Shown: piece by piece, positions 8,551-16,360 of the stretch
Layout: every line of letters starts with the position of its first letter
How positions within the stretch are numbered: the stretch's first letter is position 1
Assembly (NCBI GenBank): GCA_024641895.1
Contig: JAHECE010000007.1
Span: forward strand, 1-24,473
DNA from: Actinomycetales bacterium
GTDB lineage: Bacteria > Actinomycetota > Actinomycetes > Actinomycetales > JAHECE01
Direction: 5' to 3'
DNA: 24,473 nt
Program-made: the position numbers and the translations under genes
Notes under the pieces: model-generated
The model's database searches: none
What the model saw: the letters and a program-made list of their open reading frames with translations, nothing else
Told to the model about the DNA's origin: nothing

Positions 8551-9099
8551 ATGTCCGCACAGGTGCCCGCGCCGCGCCCGCGCGTGCCGGCACCGGCACT
8601 GATCCGCGGCGCGAGCCGGTCACCGAGCCGCATCAGCCGTGCCTCCAGCCGGGCGCTTCCAGTGGTCAACGAGGTATCGGCCGGGGGCCTCGTGGTCGAT
8701 GTCGTCGAGGGACGGGCGATCGCCGCGGTCATCGCCCGGCGCAACCGCGCGGGACGTCTCGAGTGGTGCCTCCCCAAGGGCCACCTCGAGGGCGAGGAGA
8801 CGGCCGCCGAGGCGGCGGTGCGCGAGATCGCCGAGGAGACGGGCATCGTCGGCCTGGTGCTGCGCCACCTGGCGACCATCGACTACTGGTTCGCGGGCTT
8901 CGACCGCCGCGTGCACAAGGTGGTGCACCACTACCTGCTGAGCGCTCTCGGCGGCGAGCTATCCATCGAGAACGACCCAGATCAGGAGGCTCAGGACGCC
9001 GCTTGGGTGCCGCTCGACGAGCTGCCGGAGCGACTGGCCTACCCGAACGAGCGCCGGATCGTCGCCCTTGCCAGGGACGTGCTGGCCGGGCGCGCATGA
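8551..9099 (+). CDS. Nudix hydrolase, MutT4-like
   Basis: The 182-aa product carries a complete Nudix box, G-x5-E-x7-R-E-U-x-E-E-x-G-U. It lies in the segment GHLEGEETAAEAAVREIAEETGIV at about residues 78-100, directly after LEWCLPK. The catalytic Glu pair and the Mg-binding residues are all present. The first 35 or so residues are Arg/Pro/Ser-rich and look disordered. A GTG at 8662 would give a form starting at the domain itself, but ATG 8551 has the better ribosome site. By position it is the equivalent of mycobacterial mutT4 (Rv3908), whose product belongs to the sanitising or nucleotide diphosphate hydrolase group. The substrate is not determined by the motif. Its TGA overlaps the ATG of the DUF6049 gene. 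Confidence 0.9.
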   Translation: MSAQVPAPRPRVPAPALIRGASRSPSRISRASSRALPVVNEVSAGGLVVDVVEGRAIAAVIARRNRAGRLEWCLPKGHLEGEETAAEAAVREIAEETGIVGLVLRHLATIDYWFAGFDRRVHKVVHHYLLSALGGELSIENDPDQEAQDAAWVPLDELPERLAYPNERRIVALARDVLAGRA

Positions 9100-11342
9100 G
9101 CGGCCTGCCCGCCCGAGGTGCTCTGCTCGCGCGGGCCCCGTGGCGCGGGCTCACCCTGCTCCTCGTCGTCTGCCTCCTGCTGGTCCCTGCCGCCGCCGGC
9201 AGGCTCGCACCGACGGCGTCAGCCGCAGAGCACCAGGACGGGCTCGAGCTCGATCTGACCGGCGTGAGCCCCGCCTTCCTCCGGCCCGGCGAGCCACTCA
9301 CCGTCGCCGGGACGCTCACCAACCACGCGACGTCTCCGGTCGCCGACGCAACCGTGACCCTGCGGCTGCAGCGCAACGCACCCCGGACGAGATCTGCGAT
9401 CGACCTGTGGCTCGATCTCGACGTCCGGTTCGCGACGCTCCAGCTCGCCCGCCTGAACCTGGAGCGCTCCCTCGCGCCAGGGGAGTCGACGGCCTTCCGG
9501 CTCACCGTCCCGCCGGAGGACTTCCCGATCGCGGCCGTACCGTCCGCCTTCGGCAGCCGAGGAATCGCCGTCGACGCCGCGGGCGCCGGCGAGTCGGGGC
9601 CGCTGGAAGCCACGGCGCGCACGCTCCTCGTCTGGTACCCCGGTTCGAACGCGCAGCCCACCACCGTCAGCCTCCTCGTCCCCCTGGTCCCGACGGCGTC
9701 CGATCTCATCGGAGCGGCCCTGGGGGCCACCACGGTCGCCGAGACCAGCGCCGAACGGCTCATCGGCCTGGCCGGGGCGACCGCGGTCGCCCCGGCGGTC
9801 ACGTGGGCCCTCGACCCCCTGGTGCTGGCCGGCCTGGACCCGGTCGACGCAGAGTCCGCGCAGCCAGTGGCCACCGGCCAGGAGCCCGGCGAGAGCCCGG
9901 GGGTCACGACGTCGCCGGGCGCGCCCACCGAGGGCCCCAGCCCTGCCCCTGCCCCGGCCGCGACGCCGAACGCGACGTCGGAGCCCGCCGCGACCCCGCA
10001 GGACCTCGGCGCCGTCCTGCGGTCACTGGCCCAGGGGCGGGAGGTCATCGCCCTCCCCTACGCCGACGCGGATGCGGCGGCCACGACGCACGCGGGCCTG
10101 ACCGGGCTCTACGACCGGGCCCTGGCGATCGGCCAGGACATCACGCGAACCGGGGGAATCGTCACCACCAGCGACACCGTCTGGCCGGCGGCAACCACCC
10201 CGGATGCGGCCACCATGACGGTCCTCGCGCGCCGCGGTGCCTCGAGCGCGATCCTGCCCGAGGACTCCCTCCCCTTGCGTTCGACGCCGACCTACACCCC
10301 GACCGGCCGCGCAACCCTCGAGATGCCTGGGGGCGGCCCGCAGGGCGCCTCGGTGACGATGGCAGCGCTCCTGACCGAGAGCGTGCTGTCCGCAGCCCTC
10401 GCCGGAACGGCCCCCGCACCCGGACGAGACGCGCAGAGCGACGACGCCCGCGCCCTCGACGCCCGCCAGTACGTCCTCGCCGTCACCGCGATGATCTGCC
10501 GAGAGCGGCCCTCCGACGGGCGGCACGTCCTCGCCGTCCTGCCGCGGGACTTCGTCGGCGACCCCGGCGCCCTCGCCGAACGCATCGGATCGCTGGACGA
10601 GGCCCCCTGGGTGGAGCTGGCCCCGGTGTCGACGCTGGCCGACGCACCAGATCCGGGCCTTGCCCGGACCGGCCTCCCGGGCGAGCACGTCGAAGAGCAG
10701 GAGGCCCCGCCCGAGGTGCTCGAGCAGATCGCCACGACCAGCGCGGACCTCGCTCAGTTCGCAGAGATCGCCGACGACCCCGCCCTCCTCGTCCGCGCGG
10801 AGCAGCTCCAGCTGCAGCAGGCCACCTCGGCTGCCTGGCGCTCGGACACGACCGGTCGTGTGTCCTTCCTGAACGCCGCCACGGCCGACGCCGAGGCCGT
10901 CCAGCTGGGCGTCGGCGTCCTGTCCAGCGGGACCGTCAACCTGATCAGCGACACCGGCGACCTCCCCGTCACGGTCCGCAACTCGCTCGACCAGCCGATC
11001 ACGGCACAGCTGCGGCTCACGCCCGACGGACCGTCGCTGCAGCTGCCCGACGTCGTCACCGTGGAGGTCCCCGGCGGCAGCGAGGTCCCCTTCCCGGTAC
11101 GGGTGCACGCCGTCGGCAGCGCCGACGTCCAGGTCCTCGCCGAGCTCACCGACGCGATCGGCAATCCGGTGGGCACCTCGGCGACCCTGGTCGTGCGCGT
11201 GCGCGCCGACTGGGAGAATGTCGGCACCGCAATCTTGGCGGCGATCGTAGGGCTGGCGTTCATCGTCGGCCTCGTCCGAAGCATCCGGCGCTCAAGCCGC
11301 CGGGGCGACTCCGTCCCTAACCCGGAGGACGCAACCACGTGA
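9096..11342 (+). CDS. DUF6049 family secreted, membrane-anchored protein
   Basis: The 748-aa product resembles the Rv3909 family and its function is not known. A signal sequence covers about residues 1-43: a basic start, a hydrophobic core LTLLLVVCLLLVPAAA, and a likely cleavage near TASA/AEH. A beta-rich NEW3/CARDB-like domain follows (LDLTGVSPAFLRPGEPLTVAGTLTN). Next is a region like the family's central barrel (VTWALDPLVLAGL), interrupted by a Pro/Thr/Ala linker at about 261-301. An Ig-like domain lies near the end (LPVTVRNSLDQPITAQLRL). One transmembrane helix at about 711-727 (AILAAIVGLAFIVGLV) is followed by a basic cytosolic tail. It therefore sits outside the cell, held by its C-terminal helix. 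It starts at ATG 9096 inside the Nudix stop (ATGA) and ends in a GTGA overlap with murJ, so it is translationally coupled to the lipid II flippase and probably works in envelope assembly (inference). Confidence 0.88.
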   Translation: MSGLPARGALLARAPWRGLTLLLVVCLLLVPAAAGRLAPTASAAEHQDGLELDLTGVSPAFLRPGEPLTVAGTLTNHATSPVADATVTLRLQRNAPRTRSAIDLWLDLDVRFATLQLARLNLERSLAPGESTAFRLTVPPEDFPIAAVPSAFGSRGIAVDAAGAGESGPLEATARTLLVWYPGSNAQPTTVSLLVPLVPTASDLIGAALGATTVAETSAERLIGLAGATAVAPAVTWALDPLVLAGLDPVDAESAQPVATGQEPGESPGVTTSPGAPTEGPSPAPAPAATPNATSEPAATPQDLGAVLRSLAQGREVIALPYADADAAATTHAGLTGLYDRALAIGQDITRTGGIVTTSDTVWPAATTPDAATMTVLARRGASSAILPEDSLPLRSTPTYTPTGRATLEMPGGGPQGASVTMAALLTESVLSAALAGTAPAPGRDAQSDDARALDARQYVLAVTAMICRERPSDGRHVLAVLPRDFVGDPGALAERIGSLDEAPWVELAPVSTLADAPDPGLARTGLPGEHVEEQEAPPEVLEQIATTSADLAQFAEIADDPALLVRAEQLQLQQATSAAWRSDTTGRVSFLNAATADAEAVQLGVGVLSSGTVNLISDTGDLPVTVRNSLDQPITAQLRLTPDGPSLQLPDVVTVEVPGGSEVPFPVRVHAVGSADVQVLAELTDAIGNPVGTSATLVVRVRADWENVGTAILAAIVGLAFIVGLVRSIRRSSRRGDSVPNPEDATT
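11324..11342 (+). promoter_or_regulatory. murJ ribosome site and GTGA overlap
   Basis: GGAGG at 11324-11328 precedes GTG 11339-11341 by 10 nt. The GTG overlaps the TGA stop (11340-11342) of the DUF6049 gene. This sets the murJ start and implies coupled translation of the two envelope genes. Confidence 0.8.
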
Positions 11343-14300
11343 GTCCCGCTCCGCGAGGCCTTGCCGGTCCCGCCGTCCTGATGACCACCGGGACGGCCGC
11401 CTCGCGCGCGCTCGGCCTTGTTCGCAACGCGGTCCTGGCCCTCGTGCTGACGGTCAACGTCGCCGGCGCCGCGAACGCCTTCTCCGTCGCGAACAAGCTG
11501 CCCAACGTCATCTACATGCTGGTCGCCGGCGGCGTCCTCAACGCCGTCCTCGTCCCGCAGATCGTGCGGGCGATGCGGCAGGAGGACGGCGGCAAGGAGT
11601 ACGTGGACCGCCTGCTCACCATGGCCGGCGCGATCCTGGCCGCGCTGACCGTCGTCCTCACGGCCGCGGCGAGCCTGCTCGTCTCCCTCTACGGCGCCCG
11701 GCTGGGCGAGTGGTACCCGATCGCCGTCGCCTTCGCGTTCTGGTGCATCCCGCAGCTCTTCTTCTACGGGCTCTACACGCTGCTCGGCCAGGTGCTCAAC
11801 GCGCGCAGCAGCTTCGGTCCGTACATGTGGGCGCCCGTCGTCAACAACATCGTGGCCATCGCCGGGCTCCTGGTGTTCATCGCCCTTTACGGCACGTCCG
11901 CCACCAACGGCGGCGAAGACCCTGCCTCGTGGACACCTGACCGGATCGCCATCCTCGCGGGCACCGCGACGGCCGGCGTCATCGCCCAGGCGCTCATCCT
12001 CATCATTCCCCTCTACCGCTCGGGCTTCCGCTGGTCGCCCCGCTGGGGCGTGCGCGGGACCGGCCTCGGTCGAGCGAGCCGCGTCGCGTTCTGGGCGTTC
12101 GCCGGGCTCGCCGTCGGCCAGGTCGGATACGTCGTCGTCTCAAACGTCGCGGCGGCCGCCGGCACTGCCGGGGGCACGTCGGCGATCGTCGCCGGCAACG
12201 CGGCATACGACAACGCCTTCCTCATCTACATGCTGCCGCAGTCGCTGATCACGGTCTCTCTGGTGACGGCCATGTTCACCCGGATGTCCAAGAACGCCGC
12301 GGCGGGCGACCTCGAGAAGGTGCGCGGCGACCTGTCCTTCGGGCTGCGCACGGTCAGCGTGTTCACCGTCTTCGCCAGCGTCGCCCTCGGCGTCCTGGCC
12401 CTGCCCGTCGTACGCGTCGTGCTGCCGACCGTCACCCTCGACGAGGCGCGGTCGGTCGCCGTCGTCACCATCGCGATGCTCGTGGGCCTCAGTGCCCTCG
12501 GCGCCTGGACGCTCATCCAGCGCGTCTACTACGCCTTCGAGGACACGCGGAGCCTGTTCTTCGTCCAGATCCCGATGGCCGTGATCGTGGCCGGCGGTGC
12601 CCTGGGGGCAGCACTGCTCCTCGAGCCGCGGTGGTGGGTCCCTGGCGCCGGTCTGGCGATGTCGGTGTCCACCCTGACGGGCGCGGTGGTCGCCTACGTC
12701 CGGCTGCGGGGCCGGCTCGAGGGTCTCGACGCCGCCCGAGTCATCCGCACCCACGTGCGACTGCTCCTCGCGGTCGTCCCCGCGGCGCTCGTCGGCTGGG
12801 GCCTGCTGCACCTCATGGGCGTCGGCCCGGGCGAGAACGCCCGGGTGTCCGCGATCATCTTCGCCTCGCTCCTGCGCGTCGTCGTGGTCAGCATCGTGAT
12901 GCTGGCCGTCTACCTCCTGCTCCTGCGGCTGCTGCGCGTCGACGAGATCGACGCGCTGATGCGCCCCGCCGGGCGCCTCATCGGGGCCATCGGACGCCGG
13001 TTGCGTACCATGACGGGTGGAGGCCGCGCAGGCGGCGCGGGGCCGGTCACCGGAGGTACGTCAGTGAGCGACGTCGCGACGGCAACGATCGTGGGTGAGG
13101 GCATCTCCGTCGAGGACGAGACGTCCCTCGACCGCGAGCAGAGCACCGAGACCGCGGGTGACCGCGACGACGACACGGGCCTGCTCGGCGGACGGTTCCG
13201 ACTCCTCGAGCGGCTCGCGACCGACCTTCCCGACGCGGAGGCCTGGCACGGCCACGACCAGGTGCTCGACCGCCCTGTTCACGCGCTCGTGCTCCGAGGC
13301 GGGACCATGTCCGCTGCAGCGGACGCCGCACGCCGTGCCGCCGCCGTCACGGACTCGCGGATGCCCCGGGTCATCACAGTCGGCCAGGAGACCGGCGAGA
13401 CCTTCGTCGTCACCGACGACGTCCGCGGTCCGACCCTGGCCGAACTGGCCGAGGGCAGCGCCCTCCCCGCTCCTGAGGCGAGAGCGATCATCGGCGAGGC
13501 CGCGGCTGCGCTCGAGGTTGCGCGCCGACGCGGGGTGCACCACCTCGCCCTGCGCGCGTCGACGATCCGCGTGACGCCCCACGCCGAGGTCGTCGTGACC
13601 GGCCTGGGCACGGACGCGGCACAGCGAGGCGTCGAACGGCAGGACTTCCACGAGGCCTCGCGCGCCGATGCCGTCGGCCTCGTCTCCCTTCTCTACCTGG
13701 CGCTCACGGGCACGAACCACGACGCCACGGCTCCACGGGACTCACTGAGGGCGCCCGCTGACCTGCGACCGGACGTGCCGGACGACCTCAACGCTCTGTG
13801 CGTCACCACACTCGGCCCGCAGGACGCCGGGCCGCGAAGCCCCGCAGAGCTCATCCGAGAGCTCGCGCCCTGGCAAGACCTCGCGACGCTGCGCCGCGAC
13901 CACGGATCGGGTTCCTCACCGATGGGCGGCGGTGGCAGCACGGTGCACCCTTCGGGCAAGGATGCGGTGCCCGGCACGAGCGACTCGCCCCGAGCGCCGT
14001 CGGCGCCACTGGCCAGCGACTGGGTCGTCCCCGAGGCGCCTGAGCCCGACGACGCCGGCCGCGCGCCCTTCGAGGTCGTCCTCGAGCGTGGTCCTGCCCG
14101 TCCGGAGCGCCGGGTCTCGCCGCTGCTTGGCCCGGTCGTGCCTCTCCGACACGCCAGAGTCCGCGACGTACCCGACGCCCCTGCCCCCGGTGAGCCGGTC
14201 GCCGCTGACCGGAGCGCATCCGAGACCTCGCCGCCCGAGCCCCCGCGGCCGACCGTCACGGCTGTCGTGGCCACCACCGTGTCCGGCCTGGCCGTCGCGA

Positions 14301-14758
14301 GCGCGCAGACGGTCGGCAAGGCCGCGAAGGCGACCGGACACGCCGTGAGCAGGACCGCCGCGACCACCGGGCACGCCGTCGAGGTGGCGGCAGTCGCCAC
14401 CCGGCACGCCGCCGGCAAGGCCGCGGCCAAGGCTGAGGGCGCCGTCGACCGGACGGGTGCAGCACTCACCACGGCTGCGGGCGCCGTCCGCAAGGCCTAC
14501 GGACGTCCGATACAAGAAGGGGCCGACCAGCCGACGGGACGGTTCGACCCGACGCCGTACGTGCTCGCCGTGATGCTGGGCCTGGTGCTCTTCGGCATCA
14601 TCTGGGCCGTCGACATCCTGAACGGCGACCCGAGCCAGGAGGTCCGCCGCAGGCCCATCCTGACCATGCAGACCGCCCCGGCGGAGCCCGCCGCCACGCC
14701 CGCCGCCACGCCCGCCGCCGAGGCCGATCCCGACCCGGCGGACCCGGCGGTCCCCTGA
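11339..14758 (+). CDS. murJ: MurJ lipid II flippase fused to an intracellular pseudokinase
   Basis: The 1139-aa product moves lipid II across the membrane for peptidoglycan synthesis. Residues 1 to about 550 are the MurJ domain of the MOP superfamily with about 14 membrane helices (GTAASRALGLVRNAVLA, NAFSVANKLPNVIYMLVAGG, YYAFEDTRSLFFVQ). A Gly-rich linker and an acidic segment follow, then a kinase fold from about residue 614. It lacks the catalytic parts: the glycine loop is degraded, the VAVK-type Lys is absent (HALVL), HRDxxxxN is replaced by HLALRAS near 734, and DFG by GLG, so it is a pseudokinase. A Pro-rich region, five 11-residue Ala-rich repeats (about 985-1040), one membrane helix (about 1074-1094) and an outside Ala/Thr/Pro tail complete it. 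The same layout is known for M. tuberculosis MviN, 1184 aa, whose phosphorylated pseudokinase binds FhaA. An internal start may give a second product. Confidence 0.93.
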   Translation: MSPAPRGLAGPAVLMTTGTAASRALGLVRNAVLALVLTVNVAGAANAFSVANKLPNVIYMLVAGGVLNAVLVPQIVRAMRQEDGGKEYVDRLLTMAGAILAALTVVLTAAASLLVSLYGARLGEWYPIAVAFAFWCIPQLFFYGLYTLLGQVLNARSSFGPYMWAPVVNNIVAIAGLLVFIALYGTSATNGGEDPASWTPDRIAILAGTATAGVIAQALILIIPLYRSGFRWSPRWGVRGTGLGRASRVAFWAFAGLAVGQVGYVVVSNVAAAAGTAGGTSAIVAGNAAYDNAFLIYMLPQSLITVSLVTAMFTRMSKNAAAGDLEKVRGDLSFGLRTVSVFTVFASVALGVLALPVVRVVLPTVTLDEARSVAVVTIAMLVGLSALGAWTLIQRVYYAFEDTRSLFFVQIPMAVIVAGGALGAALLLEPRWWVPGAGLAMSVSTLTGAVVAYVRLRGRLEGLDAARVIRTHVRLLLAVVPAALVGWGLLHLMGVGPGENARVSAIIFASLLRVVVVSIVMLAVYLLLLRLLRVDEIDALMRPAGRLIGAIGRRLRTMTGGGRAGGAGPVTGGTSVSDVATATIVGEGISVEDETSLDREQSTETAGDRDDDTGLLGGRFRLLERLATDLPDAEAWHGHDQVLDRPVHALVLRGGTMSAAADAARRAAAVTDSRMPRVITVGQETGETFVVTDDVRGPTLAELAEGSALPAPEARAIIGEAAAALEVARRRGVHHLALRASTIRVTPHAEVVVTGLGTDAAQRGVERQDFHEASRADAVGLVSLLYLALTGTNHDATAPRDSLRAPADLRPDVPDDLNALCVTTLGPQDAGPRSPAELIRELAPWQDLATLRRDHGSGSSPMGGGGSTVHPSGKDAVPGTSDSPRAPSAPLASDWVVPEAPEPDDAGRAPFEVVLERGPARPERRVSPLLGPVVPLRHARVRDVPDAPAPGEPVAADRSASETSPPEPPRPTVTAVVATTVSGLAVASAQTVGKAAKATGHAVSRTAATTGHAVEVAAVATRHAAGKAAAKAEGAVDRTGAALTTAAGAVRKAYGRPIQEGADQPTGRFDPTPYVLAVMLGLVLFGIIWAVDILNGDPSQEVRRRPILTMQTAPAEPAATPAATPAAEADPDPADPAVP
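13006..13066 (+). promoter_or_regulatory. Internal -10-like box, Shine-Dalgarno and in-frame GTG inside murJ
   Basis: TACCAT (13006-13011) fits TANNNT. GGAGG (13052-13056) stands 7 nt before GTG 13064-13066, which is in frame as codon 576 of murJ and begins the peptide VSDVATATIVGEG. The site lies exactly in the linker between the flippase and the pseudokinase. It could start a separate product of about 564 aa containing the pseudokinase and the last membrane helix. The sequence elements are seen; use of this start is inferred. No good -35 was found. Confidence 0.5.
14294..14464 (+). repeat. Five 11-residue Ala-rich repeats within MurJ-pseudokinase
   Basis: Between the Pro-rich segment and the last membrane helix the protein reads in register as ATGHAVSRTAA, TTGHAVEVAAV, ATRHAAGKAAA, KAEGAVDRTGA and ALTTAAGAVRK. 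The 11-residue period is that of amphipathic helices lying on membranes, as in apolipoprotein and LEA-type proteins. Boundaries are approximate. Confidence 0.65.
14687..14720 (+). repeat. 12-bp tandem repeat at the 3' end of murJ
   Basis: CCCGCCGCCACG occurs at 14687-14698 and again at 14699-14710, with a partial third copy to 14720. It encodes the extracellular ATPA tail after the final membrane helix and is likely to vary in copy number between strains. Confidence 0.75.
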
Positions 14759-14760
14759 GC

Positions 14761-14787
14761 GGGAACAACTCCCCACGGGCGTTGGTT
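14761..14787 (+). promoter_or_regulatory. SigR/SigH-type thiol-stress promoter candidate for trxBA
   Basis: GGGAAC at 14761-14766 and GTT at 14785-14787 give GGAAC-N18-GTT, the pattern recognised by Streptomyces SigR and mycobacterial SigH. It sits between the murJ stop and trxB and would leave a leader of about 65 nt. In Streptomyces trxBA is the classic SigR target (established knowledge), which strengthens the call. Confidence 0.65.
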
Positions 14788-14858
14788 GAGGCAGCCAGGA
14801 ACGGCTGGCGTCCTCGGCTCGCGGCCGGGCCGCCATCGACTACCACCTGAGGACGAGC

Positions 14859-15884
14859 ATGCCGCAGCAGGACCAGACCACTCCGGAGCCACAGGTGCGC
14901 GACGTCGTCATCATCGGATCCGGGCCTGCCGGTTACACCGCCGCTGTCTACGCGGCCCGCGCTGGGCTCCGGCCCCTGATCCTCGCCGGCGCCGTCACGG
15001 CCGGCGGCGCGCTCATGAACACGACGGACGTCGAGAACTTTCCCGGGTTCCCCGAGGGCGTGCTCGGCCCCGACCTGATGGCCAAGATGCAGGAGCAGGC
15101 CGAGCGCTTCGGCGCGGAGGTCGTCTATGACGACGCCGAGTCGGTGGACCTGACCGCCGACCCGAAGGTCGTCACGACGGCCGACGGCGACGTGCACCGC
15201 GCACGGGCCGTGATCCTGGCCACCGGCAGCGCGTACAAGGAACTCGGACTGCCCTCCGAGAAGAGGCTCTCCGGCCACGGCGTCAGCTGGTGTGCCACGT
15301 GCGACGGGTTCTTCTTCAAGGACCAGCACATCCTCGTGGCGGGCGGCGGCGACTCGGCTGTGGAGGAAGCCACCTTCCTCACGCGGTTCGCTGCCGGCGT
15401 GACGATCGTGCACCGCCGCGACCAGCTGCGGGCCTCCGCGATCATGGCCGAGCGGGCGATGTCCAACCCCAAGATCTCCTTCGCCTGGAACAGCACGATC
15501 GAGGAGATCTACGGCGACACCTCCGTCACCGGCGTCCGGCTCAAGGACACGGTCACCGGCGAGCAGCGGGACGTCGAGGCCACGGGCATCTTCGTCGCGA
15601 TCGGTCACGTGCCGCGCACCGAGCTCGTCGCCGGCCAGGTCGACCTCGACGAGGCGGGCTACATCAAGGTCGCCCACCCGTTGACGACGACGAATCTTCC
15701 GGGCGTGTTCGCCTGCGGCGACGCCGTCGACCACATCTACCGGCAGGCGATCACGGCTGCCGGCACCGGCTGCGCCGCCGCCCTGGACGCGGAGCGGTAC
15801 CTGGCCGCACAGGCCGAGACGGCGAACCCGGGTGCCGAGGCGGCCGTGCCGGCCGACGTCGTCTCCTCGGGCGCGCGCGCCTGA
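14859..15884 (+). CDS. trxB: Thioredoxin-disulfide reductase
   Basis: This cytosolic flavoenzyme passes electrons from NADPH through FAD to thioredoxin. The 341-aa product is slightly longer than the usual 310-330 because of a polar N-terminus and an Ala/Pro-rich tail. GSGPAG at residues 20-25 is the FAD-binding loop. The redox pair is C145-A-T-C148 (WCATCDG). VAGGGDSAVEEATFL is the NADPH-binding loop, and GVFACGDAVDH near the C-terminus is the second FAD motif. ATG 14859 follows GAGGA (14849-14853) by 5 nt. trxA begins 52 bp after its stop, and the pair follows a SigR-like promoter, so it forms a disulfide-stress operon. Confidence 0.96.
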   Translation: MPQQDQTTPEPQVRDVVIIGSGPAGYTAAVYAARAGLRPLILAGAVTAGGALMNTTDVENFPGFPEGVLGPDLMAKMQEQAERFGAEVVYDDAESVDLTADPKVVTTADGDVHRARAVILATGSAYKELGLPSEKRLSGHGVSWCATCDGFFFKDQHILVAGGGDSAVEEATFLTRFAAGVTIVHRRDQLRASAIMAERAMSNPKISFAWNSTIEEIYGDTSVTGVRLKDTVTGEQRDVEATGIFVAIGHVPRTELVAGQVDLDEAGYIKVAHPLTTTNLPGVFACGDAVDHIYRQAITAAGTGCAAALDAERYLAAQAETANPGAEAAVPADVVSSGARA

Positions 15885-15936
15885 CCGTCTTTCGCCGCCC
15901 GATCCATCCGACCTCCCCCACGGAAGGGCTCTCATC

Positions 15937-16269
15937 ATGAGCACCACCCACGTCACAGACGACACCTTCAAGGCCACGGTCCTGGAGTCCGCGAAGCCCG
16001 TGCTGGTGGACTTCTGGGCACCGTGGTGCGGTCCGTGCCGCCAGGTAGCACCGATCCTCGAGGAGATCGCGGAGGAGTACGCCGGAGACCTCTCGGTGGT
16101 CAAGCTCAACACGGACGAGAACCCCGAGGTCACCCGGGCGTACCGCATCGTGTCCATCCCCACGCTGAACGTGTACGTCAACGGCGAGCTGGCCAAGTCG
16201 ATCATCGGGGCCCGTCCGAAGCGTGCGCTCCTGACCGAGCTGCAGGAGTTCCTTCAGGCCAAGGCCTGA
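15937..16269 (+). CDS. trxA: Thioredoxin
   Basis: This 110-aa cytosolic disulfide reductase is reduced by the TrxB just upstream. The active site is WCGPC with C31 and C34, and the cis-proline is P75 in SIPTLNVY. The first strand and helix (VLVDFWAPWCGPCRQ, PILEEIAEEY) and KLNTDENPEV are standard. An open frame extends upstream into the trxB end, but GGAAGGG at 15922-15928, 8 nt before ATG 15937, sets the start and gives the normal family length. It matches mycobacterial trxC in position. A hairpin follows at 16276-16315, which probably ends the trxBA message. Confidence 0.96.
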   Translation: MSTTHVTDDTFKATVLESAKPVLVDFWAPWCGPCRQVAPILEEIAEEYAGDLSVVKLNTDENPEVTRAYRIVSIPTLNVYVNGELAKSIIGARPKRALLTELQEFLQAKA

Positions 16270-16275
16270 GCGCCG

Positions 16276-16315
16276 CGTGCCGCTCCCCGGCAGGGGCCTG
16301 TCGTGGAGCGGCACG
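16276..16315 (+). terminator. Hairpin after trxA
   Basis: CGTGCCGCTCC (16276-16286) pairs perfectly with GGAGCGGCACG (16305-16315) over 11 bp. The 18-nt loop can itself fold in part. No U run follows, so it is a GC-type terminator candidate. It starts 7 bp after the trxA stop and precedes the next ribosome site by about 30 bp. Confidence 0.7.
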
Positions 16316-16360
16316 TGCAAGACTCGTGCTCACTGCTCGCTCGGCTGGAGGAGACACACG

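Noticed and set aside
14598..16205. 535-codon minus-strand open frame opposite trxB and trxA
   Set aside because: It is antisense to two certain genes and has no recognisable protein features.
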